A stretch of DNA of 40,198 nucleotides from a virus: positions 1 through 40,198 of the IMG/VR virus record IMGVR_UViG_3300025468_000005; one strand, given 5' to 3'. The notes under the pieces were generated by a model. The model worked only from the letters and a program-made list of their open reading frames with translations. It made no database searches and was not told the origin of the DNA. Each line of letters begins with the position of its first letter. The first letter of the stretch is position 1. Position numbers and translations under genes: made by a program. Positions 1-9,400 of this stretch are shown one piece after another.

Positions 1-101
1 CAAAAGGTAATACTGTTAGTCCTGCCGCAGCTTCTTTTTGGGGTGCTGGTGGTAGATCTGCTAATACACCAACTTGGTTGGTAAATATTTTTAAGGCGTA
101 A
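1..101 (+). CDS. C-terminal end of an upstream gene, possibly baseplate hub (gp5-like)
   Basis: An open frame enters from the left edge (codons start at base 3) and stops with TAA at 99-101, leaving 32 residues. The tail reads GAGGRSANTPTWLVNIFKA. Only six bases separate its stop from the ATG of the PAAR gene, so the two are co-transcribed. In T4 the spike tip gene 5.4 follows the hub/lysozyme gene 5 and in many relatives the hub gene precedes the PAAR gene, so a gp5-like hub is the best guess from context. The fragment is too short to identify by itself. Confidence 0.4.
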   Translation, partial: KGNTVSPAAASFWGAGGRSANTPTWLVNIFKA

Positions 102-106
102 TCGAT

Positions 107-490
107 ATGGCTGCTTTAGCAAAGATGGGTGGTGAGAGTGAAGTAAAATGCACTGATGGTGCTTTAAAAGACCCGCCAACTGAGTGTGTGACGCTAACTG
201 TTTATGGGAATAAATGGGATAAAGAGACAACTCAAAAATCTGCTGCTGGTAGTTCTGATGTTCTTGTTAATAGTAGTGGCACTGTTCGTAATGGTGATGC
301 AATGGTTACACATCCTGATGGGGATCCTTGTGTAGTCGCCGCCGTAAATCACGCACCCACTCTTAGCACCTATAGTGCTACTGTATTTGTAAATAGTAAA
401 AACATTGGAAGAATAGGTGACAAGTATAATTCTGATGAACATTTTGATCATGAAATATCATCAGGTTCGGTAAATGTTTTTGCTGGTTAA
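107..490 (+). CDS. 5.4: PAAR-repeat tail spike tip protein (gp5.4-like)
   Basis: The 127-residue protein has the look of a PAAR tip: short beta-rich repeats, a central segment GDAMVTHPDGDPC, then VNSKNIGRIGDKY, a histidine pair near EHFDHE and the terminal SGSVNVFAG. PAAR proteins form a metal-stabilised cone that caps the central spike of contractile tails and first meets the cell envelope. Candidate zinc or iron ligands are the His residues around 104 and 113-116 together with Cys residues in the first half. Length fits the family (T4 gp5.4 is about 97 residues). It lies between the probable hub gene and gp25, the expected place for a spike tip. Confidence 0.75.
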   Translation: MAALAKMGGESEVKCTDGALKDPPTECVTLTVYGNKWDKETTQKSAAGSSDVLVNSSGTVRNGDAMVTHPDGDPCVVAAVNHAPTLSTYSATVFVNSKNIGRIGDKYNSDEHFDHEISSGSVNVFAG

Positions 491-500
491 TAAAAAGGAA

Positions 501-508
501 TATAAATA
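501..508 (+). promoter_or_regulatory. T4-type late promoter box TATAAATA before gp25
   Basis: Exact TATAAATA, the consensus recognised by T4 gp55-RNA polymerase. It lies between the AAGGAA ribosome-binding-like sequence (495-500) and the ATG at 514. If it is used with T4 geometry (box at -13 to -6), the transcript would begin at the ATG itself, so its function is less sure than for the other boxes. Confidence 0.4.
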
Positions 509-513
509 AAGAC

Positions 514-957
514 ATGAGTACATTAAACTTATCAGATAATTCTGACATAACAAAAGATTCACAAATTGTATCAAGAGTTAAGTCTTATTCAGATCTTGAT
601 TTACGATTTAAACCCCATCCTAGTTATGGTGATATTGTTCCTATAAAGGATATTGCAGCAATCCAGAGTTCTATTCGTAATATATTATTAACCAATTATA
701 ACGAGAAACCTTTCGAACCAGACTTTGGATCTAACATTACTCAGTTTCTATTTGAACCAAGTAATCCTATTACAATATCATTGATGGTTGGAGAGATTAA
801 AAGGTCTATAAAAAATCATGAACCTAGAGTTGTGGTTCGTGATGTTACTGTTACTGATGATAGTGATTTAAATGCACTTTCAATATCGGTTACAGTATTG
901 ATAATTAATTCTCAACAAATCGTTGATATATCTTTATACTTAGAGAGAACAAGATAA
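514..957 (+). CDS. 25: Baseplate wedge subunit gp25
   Basis: 147 residues matching the gp25/GPW lysozyme-like wedge family: an N-terminal DLDLRFKPHPSYGDI segment, then IKDIAAIQSSIRNILLTN, the family signature PFEPDFGSNITQFLFE, and NHEPRV containing the conserved E-P-R motif near residues 108-110. gp25 sits at the inner ring of the baseplate, starts sheath polymerisation and forms the wedge core with gp6 and gp7. Length agrees with T4 gp25 (132) and its phage relatives. The stop is two bases before the gp6 start, so the genes are tightly coupled. The gp25-gp6 order is typical of exo-T4 phages. Confidence 0.9.
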   Translation: MSTLNLSDNSDITKDSQIVSRVKSYSDLDLRFKPHPSYGDIVPIKDIAAIQSSIRNILLTNYNEKPFEPDFGSNITQFLFEPSNPITISLMVGEIKRSIKNHEPRVVVRDVTVTDDSDLNALSISVTVLIINSQQIVDISLYLERTR

Positions 958-958
958 C

Positions 959-2812
959 ATGGCATCCATAAAGAACGTAACAGAATTAGACTTTGATCAG
1001 ATAAAAGATAATCTAAAAATATTTTTATCAGCACAAGATAAATTTAATGACTATGATTTTGATGGTTCGGGTCTTAATGTATTATTAGATGTATTAGCAT
1101 ATAATACACAATACAATGCATTATTAGCTCATATGTCCGCAAACGAAACTTTCTTAGATTCTTCACAACTAAGACAAAATGTGGTTTCTCATGCCAAATC
1201 CCTTGGATATCTTCCTAGATCCGTTAGATGTTCTGATGCTAATATGAAATTAGTGGTGACAGGGGATTCACAAGGTCCAGCAGAACTTCAAATACCTAGA
1301 GGCACAACCTTTAATGGTGCAATCGGATCTAAACAATTTACATTCGTAACTAATGTATCACATAAAGCATCTAAAGATGTTAATAATCAATATACATACG
1401 ATTCTGTTATTGCTAAAGAAGGTGCATTAAAAAGTATCACATATCGTGTTACTGGTAATGAATTTCAAAAGTTTAGAATTTCGGATAAGAAGATTGACAC
1501 CTCAACTTTAAGTATTAGAGTTAGATCATCTTTGACATCTGCTGATTATCAAACATATAATTTCTTTCAGAATATTAATGATATTACAGCAACATCCTTT
1601 GTATATTTTATCCAAGAAAACTCTTATGGTGAATATGAGTTTTACTTTGGGGATGGTGTGCTTGGATATAAACCTGCTATAGGTCAAATAGTCGAACTGT
1701 CTTATATTTCTACTAATGGTGTGGATGGTAATGGTGCAAAAGCATTTACTATCAATTCTAGTATTGGTGGATATACTTCTATAGTAGTACAACCCGCAAC
1801 AGGATTCATTAGAACTTCTACAGGCACTAATGTTGAATCTATAAATTCTATTAAGTATAATGCCCCAAAGGTATTTTCAACACAAAATAGAGCAGTAACA
1901 GCACAAGATTATAGATCTTTATTATTATCAGAATATGATTTTATTGAAGATATTTCTATATGGGGTGGAGAAACTGCGGAACCTCCAGTATACGGTAAAG
2001 TTTATATCTCTATTAAACCTATTGATTCTGAATATCTTTCTCAACGTTTAAAACGTACCATTTATAAAACATTAAAATTGAAAAACATTGGATCAGTTAC
2101 ACCCGAATTTCTTGATCCTGATTATACTTTTGTTACAATGGATGTGCTATTTAAATTTAATCCTAATGAAAGTTCTAATAGTAAAGTGCAACTAGAATCA
2201 TTAGTTTTACAAGGAATAAACGATTATAATAATACAATCCTAGAAAAATATGATGGGGTGTTGAGACATTCTAATATACTTAGTCTTATTGATAATACTG
2301 ATGCTGGTATATTGAATAGTACAATCAGATTAAAAATGCATAAACATTTAGTTCCTATCACAGGATTAACATCTAATTATAATCTTAAATTTTCATCACC
2401 AATATACACATCAATTAATAGTGAAGAGGTAATTACATCAAGTACTTTTACTTATGAAGGCACTACTTGTAAGTTCACAGATATTGCAACTGAGGCTGTT
2501 GGTTTTAGAAAGATATTAATATTGGATACTGTCACAAACAATATTGTGAATAATCAGGCTGGTATTATTAATACAGCAACAGGACTTGTTAGTATAGTTT
2601 CGATTATCATAGAATCTACGGATGATATTTTAATATATTGTAGTCCAGATTCAAATGATATTGCTCCTAAGTTTAATCAATTGGTTTCTATCGATTTCAC
2701 AACTGGACTTGATGGTTTGCCCGGTGTTAACGTTGCAGGAGAAGAAGATGGTATATCAGTTCTAGGATCTACAGCATCCTCAACATACAATACATTCCCA
2801 AGACATGGATAA
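959..2812 (+). CDS. 6: Baseplate wedge subunit gp6
   Basis: 617 residues, close to T4 gp6 (660). The N-terminus (LDFDQIKDNLKIFLSAQDKF, DYDFDGSGLNVLLDVLAYNT, NETFLDSSQLRQNVVSHAKSLGY) is the highly conserved start of gp6/BaseplateJ-like proteins. The middle contains YEFYFGDGVLGYKPAIGQIV, another gp6 core signature, and TAQDYRSLLLSEYDFIEDI. gp6 dimers bridge neighbouring wedges and form the baseplate iris that opens on contraction. The last eight bases overlap the next gene, consistent with translational coupling. Identification is from sequence pattern and synteny and is firm. Confidence 0.92.
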   Translation: MASIKNVTELDFDQIKDNLKIFLSAQDKFNDYDFDGSGLNVLLDVLAYNTQYNALLAHMSANETFLDSSQLRQNVVSHAKSLGYLPRSVRCSDANMKLVVTGDSQGPAELQIPRGTTFNGAIGSKQFTFVTNVSHKASKDVNNQYTYDSVIAKEGALKSITYRVTGNEFQKFRISDKKIDTSTLSIRVRSSLTSADYQTYNFFQNINDITATSFVYFIQENSYGEYEFYFGDGVLGYKPAIGQIVELSYISTNGVDGNGAKAFTINSSIGGYTSIVVQPATGFIRTSTGTNVESINSIKYNAPKVFSTQNRAVTAQDYRSLLLSEYDFIEDISIWGGETAEPPVYGKVYISIKPIDSEYLSQRLKRTIYKTLKLKNIGSVTPEFLDPDYTFVTMDVLFKFNPNESSNSKVQLESLVLQGINDYNNTILEKYDGVLRHSNILSLIDNTDAGILNSTIRLKMHKHLVPITGLTSNYNLKFSSPIYTSINSEEVITSSTFTYEGTTCKFTDIATEAVGFRKILILDTVTNNIVNNQAGIINTATGLVSIVSIIIESTDDILIYCSPDSNDIAPKFNQLVSIDFTTGLDGLPGVNVAGEEDGISVLGSTASSTYNTFPRHG

Positions 2813-4364
2813 TTTAAAAAAGTTAAATATTGAGCATTCCAAGGTTGAGCAGTTAATACCTCAACAACTCCTTGGCGATGCTCAACAACTTGTAGAGTTT
2901 CTAAAGGAGTATTATAACTTTCTGAATGTTGATGGAAATCCATCAGACATTATTAATAATATGCTACGAAATAAAGATCTTGATCTTCTTGTAGATGCTT
3001 TTATTGATTTAGTTCGTAAAGAAATTGGTGAAGGTTTAGCAAGAGGTTTAGTAGCAAATAAGGTTAATGTATATAAAAACATTGTACAATTATATCAAGC
3101 AAAAGGTTCACTTGCTTCATTCAAATTGTTATTCAGAATTTTATTTAATACAGAGATTGATATAGGTCTACCAAAAGAACAAATTTTCATTGCTTCGGAT
3201 GGTAGATGGAATCAACAGAATGCTTTATTTGTTGAAACTATTTCTGGTGATCCTTTCATTTCCGTTGGTAATATTGTATTAATTACAACACCAACAGGAA
3301 CAAAGATTAAAGTTGATGTTGAACGTGTTAAAAAAGTTAGTGCCACTGTTCATGAAATTATTATATCAAAAGAATATATTGGTAATATATCTCCAAATTC
3401 TGTAATATCATATAACACTTTTAGTGGTAACATTAAAAATGCACTTAATAAGTTTAAGATAAAATCATCGGGTAGAAACTTTAAGGTTGGACAATTTATT
3501 ACCATTAATGATCATGATGGTACTAATACAAGAATTAAAGTAACAGCAGTTGATGCTAATAGTGGTATCTTAGATATAGATTTTATTGAATTTGGTACTG
3601 ATTATCCAGATACTTATAATATCCAAATAATACCTAAAGGATATGATTATAATACATACCCTGATCCATCAGATCCTCTTATAGCAACTATAACAGATAT
3701 ATATGAAACTTGCTATACTCATGATAATGGATATATTCAATTAAATTCTGATACACCAATTGCCTTTGGTACTGAATATGTGCCTAATGAAAATGATGTG
3801 AATAACATTAACATGGAGATTTCTGTAGATCCTGTTAATGATGCTATAGCATATCCATCAAGAGCAATAATAGAATTTACATCAAATCCTGTATCAAAAT
3901 ATAAGGGGGCATATACATCCAATAAAGGATTTTTATCGGATGGCATATATGTACAAGATGGATATTATTATCAACCATATTCTTATGTAATTAAATCACC
4001 AATCGATTTCTCTACTTATGAAAATCTGGTAAAACAATCAGTACATCCCGCTGGTATGATAATGTTTGGTGAGATTAATATTAATAATATAATTGATGCT
4101 TCTACTTCTATCAAATTATTATTAAATTACTTTAATGATAGATTATATGATGCTGTCGATACTTCAGATATTATGGTTGTATTATATTTCAAACCTTTAT
4201 CCGATAATGTATCTACAACAGATAGTGTATCATTTGGACAAGATAAATCTATATCAGAAATATATAATATAAATACAATAGAAGATGGGTTTATTGATTT
4301 AAATCCTTATGCTCTTGATTATTTTGCTGAAGAATATACTGATTCTAGAGTAGGAACATTTTAA
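2805..4364 (+). CDS. Baseplate wedge protein in gp7 position
   Basis: 519 residues in the slot between gp6 and gp8 where T4 encodes gp7 (T4 gp7 is twice as long and not visibly similar). The N-terminal 130 residues are helical and well patterned (VEFLKEYYNFLNVDG, NKDLDLLVDAFIDLVRKEIG, YQAKGSLASFKLLFRILFN, DIGLPKEQIFIASDGRWNQQ). I recognise this as the start of a structural protein common to marine T4-like phages. The rest is beta-rich, with SSGRNFKVGQFITIND and VKQSVHPAGMIMFGEI near the C-terminus. The start overlaps gp6 by eight bases. A wedge/tail role is inferred from neighbours; calling it true gp7 is uncertain. Confidence 0.6.
   Translation: MDNLKKLNIEHSKVEQLIPQQLLGDAQQLVEFLKEYYNFLNVDGNPSDIINNMLRNKDLDLLVDAFIDLVRKEIGEGLARGLVANKVNVYKNIVQLYQAKGSLASFKLLFRILFNTEIDIGLPKEQIFIASDGRWNQQNALFVETISGDPFISVGNIVLITTPTGTKIKVDVERVKKVSATVHEIIISKEYIGNISPNSVISYNTFSGNIKNALNKFKIKSSGRNFKVGQFITINDHDGTNTRIKVTAVDANSGILDIDFIEFGTDYPDTYNIQIIPKGYDYNTYPDPSDPLIATITDIYETCYTHDNGYIQLNSDTPIAFGTEYVPNENDVNNINMEISVDPVNDAIAYPSRAIIEFTSNPVSKYKGAYTSNKGFLSDGIYVQDGYYYQPYSYVIKSPIDFSTYENLVKQSVHPAGMIMFGEININNIIDASTSIKLLLNYFNDRLYDAVDTSDIMVVLYFKPLSDNVSTTDSVSFGQDKSISEIYNINTIEDGFIDLNPYALDYFAEEYTDSRVGTF
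4268..4275 (+). promoter_or_regulatory. Intragenic TATAAATA box
   Basis: Exact late-promoter box inside the 3' end of the gp7-position gene, about 110 bases before the ATG at 4388. It could fire the next gene, but AT-rich codons such as TAT AAA TA produce this string by chance. Confidence 0.25.
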
Positions 4365-4387
4365 ATACAAAAATAGGAATAACATAA

Positions 4388-4831
4388 ATGAATATGCAAG
4401 AAGTTGTAAAATCTACGGGTGAAGTATCAATCAAAATATTTGATGCTGCTGGTAAATTAAAAGAAAAAATATTTGTACCAAATCTAGTCGTGCAATCTGG
4501 TAGAGATTGGATAGTTTCTAGAATGGGTTCTGATACACCAGTATTAATGAGTCATATGGCCATTGGTAGTGATGCTACTGCAACAAGCACAAGTCAAACA
4601 ACTTTAATATCTGAATTGGGTAGAACAGTATTAGGTTCAAGTGTTGTTGTCGATAACACTATCACTTATACTTCCGCATTTGCGCCTGGAGTTGGTACTG
4701 GTTCTATTGTAGAAGCTGGTATCTTTAATGATGTGACTGCTGGAACTATGTTATGTAGAACAGTATTTGGTGTTGTAACAAAAGACGCGGCAGATACTAT
4801 GACTATTTCTTGGACTATTACAGTATCTTAA
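4388..4831 (+). CDS. Phage virion-associated tail protein, unknown role
   Basis: 147 residues. Recognisable pattern of a small beta-sandwich tail protein found in many dsDNA phages: an opening GEVSIKIFDAAGKLKEKI, then VPNLVVQSGRDWIVSRMG, the sequence SHMAIGSDATATSTSQTTLI, and the closing GSIVEAGIFNDVTAGTMLCR followed by DTMTISWTITVS. No catalytic residues are apparent. It has its own AGGAA ribosome site (4376-4380) and lies between two wedge genes, so a baseplate or tail-tip structural role is likely. A second in-frame ATG at 4394 is possible. T4 has no obvious counterpart at this position. Confidence 0.6.
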   Translation: MNMQEVVKSTGEVSIKIFDAAGKLKEKIFVPNLVVQSGRDWIVSRMGSDTPVLMSHMAIGSDATATSTSQTTLISELGRTVLGSSVVVDNTITYTSAFAPGVGTGSIVEAGIFNDVTAGTMLCRTVFGVVTKDAADTMTISWTITVS

Positions 4832-4853
4832 TTATTACGAATAGAGAGAAATT

Positions 4854-6416
4854 ATGAGTGCATCAATTACACCATTATTCCACCATAATATAGCAAGAAC
4901 GATTTATGAAGATATTCAAAGTCGTAAATCTATCTATCATACCTTTGTGGGACAAATTCTACCTTGGACAAGTGAACTAGATCCACCTGCCGTAGAAACT
5001 AATATATCTTACACTAATGATGTTAGAAATAATATCATTTCGACTAAACAAACTTCTTTGCAAGATGTTTCTTATGTTGTAAATGAAAATGTGTGGACGT
5101 TTAACGCAATTTATGATATGTATGATGATAATATTAGTGTAATTAATCCAAGCACTTCTGGTGCTACTTCATTGAATACTGCTAAGTATTATGTACTTAC
5201 CGATGATTATTATGTCTATAAATGTATCTTTAATAATAATGGTGTTGCTTCTACTATACAACCAACAGGAACTTCTATTGGTTATATAGAAACTTCTGAT
5301 GGTTATGTATGGAAATTTATGGCATATGTACCATTAACTCTAAGAAATAAATTCCAAGGATCGGGGTATTTTCCCATCACACAATCTGTTAAGAATCAAT
5401 ATTATAGTAACGGCACAATATCTGCTTATACTATTCTAGATTCTGGATCAGGTTATTTACCAGAGGAAACTTATGTTTCAATTGATGGTGATGGTGATGG
5501 TGCTGATATAAGTCTTGTATTCAATTCGGGACAGATCACAGATATTATAATTAATGATGCTGGGTATGGTTATACTTACGCTAATTTAATTGTTACTAAA
5601 GGACCTTCAGATGCTGGTTCTGGTGTTAATATTGTTTTAGATCTAGCATTTGGTAACTTAGATACCCAGCAATCTACCGTAGAATTATCTGCTGTAAAAG
5701 GTGCTTTAAGTTATGCGGTTGTTTCAAATGGTGGTTCTGGTTATACTACTGCTAGTGTTGCTATCTCTGGCGATGGGACTGGTGCTGTTGGCACTGTTGA
5801 AATTTTGAATGGTGTTATTACTAATATAAACTTATCTAGTTATGGTACTGGATATTCTTATGCTAATATTGTTATCACTGGTGATGGTACTGGTGGTACA
5901 GGAAGAGCAATTATATCACCAATAGGTGGTCACGGAAGTAATGCTCCATCAGAATTATTATCAGACATATTGTGTTTTTATAGTTCACTTGAAAATGAAA
6001 GTAATCAAGGATTGCTTGTAGATAATCAATATAGACAATATGGTTTAATTAAAGATGTTGAAACTTATGATTCATCATCCAAATTAAATGTGTTACTTGG
6101 ATCTGGATGTTTCCTAGTAACCGCACCAACTGTCACTAATGTATTAGAAGATATGGTTCTTGTATCAGGAACTAAAACCTTTAATGTGATTACATCTACA
6201 AGCACTCAAATATTATTACAATCTAAGGATAGTTCTGTTCCTACAGTGGGAAATGTTTTAGTTAATCCGTCAAGTGAAGATGTGTGTACTATAAGTGATG
6301 TCATCGATCCTAGTATTAATAAATTCTCTGGTGATATGTTAATCGTGGATAACAGATCTGCTTTCACTTCATCCGAACAACAAGCAGTTATATTTAGATC
6401 TTATATTAAATTTTAA
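4854..6416 (+). CDS. 8: Baseplate wedge subunit gp8-like
   Basis: 520 residues. The first 170 resemble gp8 of marine T4-like phages: YHTFVGQILPWTSELDPP, then TNDVRNNIISTKQTSLQDVS, YVLTDDYYVYKCIFNNNGVA, ETSDGYVWKFMAYVPL. Between about residues 190 and 365 there is an insertion of Gly-Tyr repeats (ILDSGSGYLPEETYVSI, SNGGSGYTTASVAISGDGTG, SSYGTGYSYANIVITGDGTG) that T4 gp8 (334 residues) lacks. This accounts for the extra length. gp8 joins the peripheral wedge and contacts gp7 and gp10. The ribosome site is AGAGAGAA just upstream of the ATG. The family call rests on the N-terminal half. Confidence 0.75.
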   Translation: MSASITPLFHHNIARTIYEDIQSRKSIYHTFVGQILPWTSELDPPAVETNISYTNDVRNNIISTKQTSLQDVSYVVNENVWTFNAIYDMYDDNISVINPSTSGATSLNTAKYYVLTDDYYVYKCIFNNNGVASTIQPTGTSIGYIETSDGYVWKFMAYVPLTLRNKFQGSGYFPITQSVKNQYYSNGTISAYTILDSGSGYLPEETYVSIDGDGDGADISLVFNSGQITDIIINDAGYGYTYANLIVTKGPSDAGSGVNIVLDLAFGNLDTQQSTVELSAVKGALSYAVVSNGGSGYTTASVAISGDGTGAVGTVEILNGVITNINLSSYGTGYSYANIVITGDGTGGTGRAIISPIGGHGSNAPSELLSDILCFYSSLENESNQGLLVDNQYRQYGLIKDVETYDSSSKLNVLLGSGCFLVTAPTVTNVLEDMVLVSGTKTFNVITSTSTQILLQSKDSSVPTVGNVLVNPSSEDVCTISDVIDPSINKFSGDMLIVDNRSAFTSSEQQAVIFRSYIKF

Positions 6417-6418
6417 GG

Positions 6419-6426
6419 TATAAATA
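6419..6426 (+). promoter_or_regulatory. Late promoter box TATAAATA
   Basis: Exact box two bases after the gp8 stop codon and 33 bases before the ATG at 6460. With T4 spacing transcription would start near 6432, leaving a leader with AAAGAG as ribosome site. Confidence 0.7.
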
Positions 6427-6459
6427 TAGTTAATATCAATTTAAAGAGTAATTATCAAT

Positions 6460-9400
6460 ATGACAATTAATTTAAATGCTGATCCATATTTCGATGATTT
6501 TGATGAAGATAAGAACTTTCATCAAATATTATTTAAACCTGGTTTTGCTGTACAAACAAGAGAACTAAATCAACTTCAATCTATATTAAGAGATCAAACA
6601 AAGAAGTTTGGTAATCATGTTTTTAGACAAGGTTCTGTGGTAATTCCTGGTAATTCCCTTAGCGACTTGGCAGTACCTTATATCAAACTACTACCTACTT
6701 ATGGTGGGTTGGCACTTGATCTTACCACATTTATTGGTAAAACTCTTGTAGGCACAACTTCGGGGTTGACTGCCATTGTTAAACATTCAGCAGCCGCTAC
6801 TCTAACAGATTCTGATACACTATACCTCTCGTATACTTCAGGTTCTGCTACTGGTGCAGTATCGTTTATAGATGGTGAAGAAGTTACTGTCGCGTCCACT
6901 TCTATTGGTGCAACTTTAATAGCATCTAGTGCTACTGGTGTGGGTTCACTTGCATTTATAAACTCTGGGGTTTATTATGTAAATGGTACATTCGTTTCAG
7001 TATTACCACAAACAACAATATTATCCAAATATGATTCTTCTCCTGATTGTAAAGTATTACTAAAAATTACAGAAGAAGTTGTTAATACTAATACAGATGA
7101 AACTTTATTAGACAATGCTAATGGATCTTATAATTATAATGCTCCTGGTGCTGATAGATTAAAAATTACTCTTACTCTAACAACATTAGAAACTGGTGTA
7201 ACCGTTGCAGATGATTATGTCGAGATTATGAGATATGCTGCTGGTATATTAACAGAACATGCTTTGAATCCAAAATATACCGAATTAGAGAAATCTCTTG
7301 CTCGTAGAACCTTTGACGAATCTGGGAACTATGTTGTTGATGGTTTAGAACCAATAATTAAAGAACATCTTAAATCTAATAATAATGGTGGTGTTTATCC
7401 AAGTGGTGACATTTCTAAATTAGTAGTTGATGTGTCACCAGGAAAAGCGTATATCAGTGGGTTTGAAGTAGATAAAATTGCTTCTACTAAACTTGTTATT
7501 GATAAGGCAAGAACTGCTTCTCACATTAAAGATACCGATATTACACTAAGACCTGAATTTGGTCAATATATTATTATTTCGGATATTGTTGGGTATTTTG
7601 ATATTCATAGTCAAGCAACAATTAATCTTTATAATGATAATGATCCTGCTAATGTTTCTGCTACTCAAATAGGAACTGCTACTGTTGTTGGCATTGATTA
7701 TCTTGCGGGTGATATTGCCACGGGTGCTATCTATAAATTATGGGTATCCAAAGTTGCAATGTCTGGATCTTATACACTTAATTCTACTGGTGGGATTCGA
7801 TATGGATCTAGTTATTCTGCTCATGTATTAACAGAATATAATGCTCCTGTTTCATTAGGGACATTCCAAGTTGCGGAATTGATTACTCATACAACATCTG
7901 GAAGAACTGCAACAGTTGCTTATTGGAATCCAGTTAGTGCCACACTTTATGCTTTTAAGCATGACCATACAAAGGAAACGCCGAGTGTTGGTGATAGTAT
8001 TGTGGGTTCAGTTTCAACTACTGTTTCAACAATAAAATCTAAAAGCACCTTAACTTCTGTTGGACAATCTGGTTTAGTTTTTAGATTGCCAAAAGCCGTT
8101 CCTTATACATTGAAGAATCCTGTATCAACATCTTATGATTTACGATATACGGTACAGAAAGAACTTAGTATTACAACAAATGCCAGTGGAGATGGATCTG
8201 TATCCGTATCATCCGGTGAAACCATTTCACCTATTGAGGTTGGTACATTTCAAGCAATTGATGTTTCTGGTGTAGTACAAAATACTTTATTTTCTTTGAA
8301 CGTAGATGGTACAACTTTAACCGTTACTGGTGCTGCTATTAGTACAGTAATTAAAGTTTATGCTAATGTCGAAAAGGATAGTGTTTCACCTAAAACTAAA
8401 ACGGTAACTTCACATGCTCAAGTAGTTTCTTCTCCTACATCTGTTACGGTTCTTGATAAGACTGATATTATTCGTATCACTTCTGTTATTGATACTGTTG
8501 GTGATATTACTTCTAGTTATCAATTATGGGATGGTCAAGATGACACCAACTATAATTTTGGTAAACTTACTTTAAAATCTGGTAAGTCTGCTCCTGTTGG
8601 TGCTATCACAATCACTTATCAGTATTATCAACATTCTATAGCGGGTGATTTCTTTTGTGTTGATTCTTATCCTGTAGGTTCTTTAGAGTCTGTTATTAAT
8701 TATAATTCACTATCAACAGGACAATTATTTGATTTACCAACTTGTATCGATTTTAGATCTTCTGCTTCAAATAGGAACGACTTAATTGTAAATGGTACAA
8801 CTTTTACAAGTTCATTACAATTTTATGTGCCACGTATAGATACTTTATGTGTGAATCCTCAAGGAACTTTAACGATATTTTCAGGAGTTCCTTCAGAAAA
8901 TCCAGTTGCTATTAATATACCAACAGGACAGTTCGCTTTAAATCTATTATATATATCAGCATACACCAAATCTAGTCAAGACACAATTGTAGCAAGATTA
9001 GATGTTGAAGGTTTCACTATGAAGGATATTAAAAAGATATCTAGAAGAGTGATAAACGTTGAAGATTTTGCCACATTAACTGCCTCAGAATTATCTGTAA
9101 CCACTGAAAATGTTATAGATGCAGCAACTGGTCTTGATATGTTTAAAACTGGTTATCTTGTTGAAACTTTTAATACGCCATTAACAATAGCAAGAACTAC
9201 TGCTTCGGATTATTCAGCATCATTTGTTGAAGGTGTATTATATAGTGCTATAGAGGAATTACAATGTGACTTAGTGATTAGTGATCAAGGCGACCTAGTG
9301 AACAGGAATGGGTATTTGATGTTACCTTACACTGAAACGGCATTTGCTTCACAAACATTAAGTTCAAGAACTACTAACTTAAATCCATTTTTAATGATAA

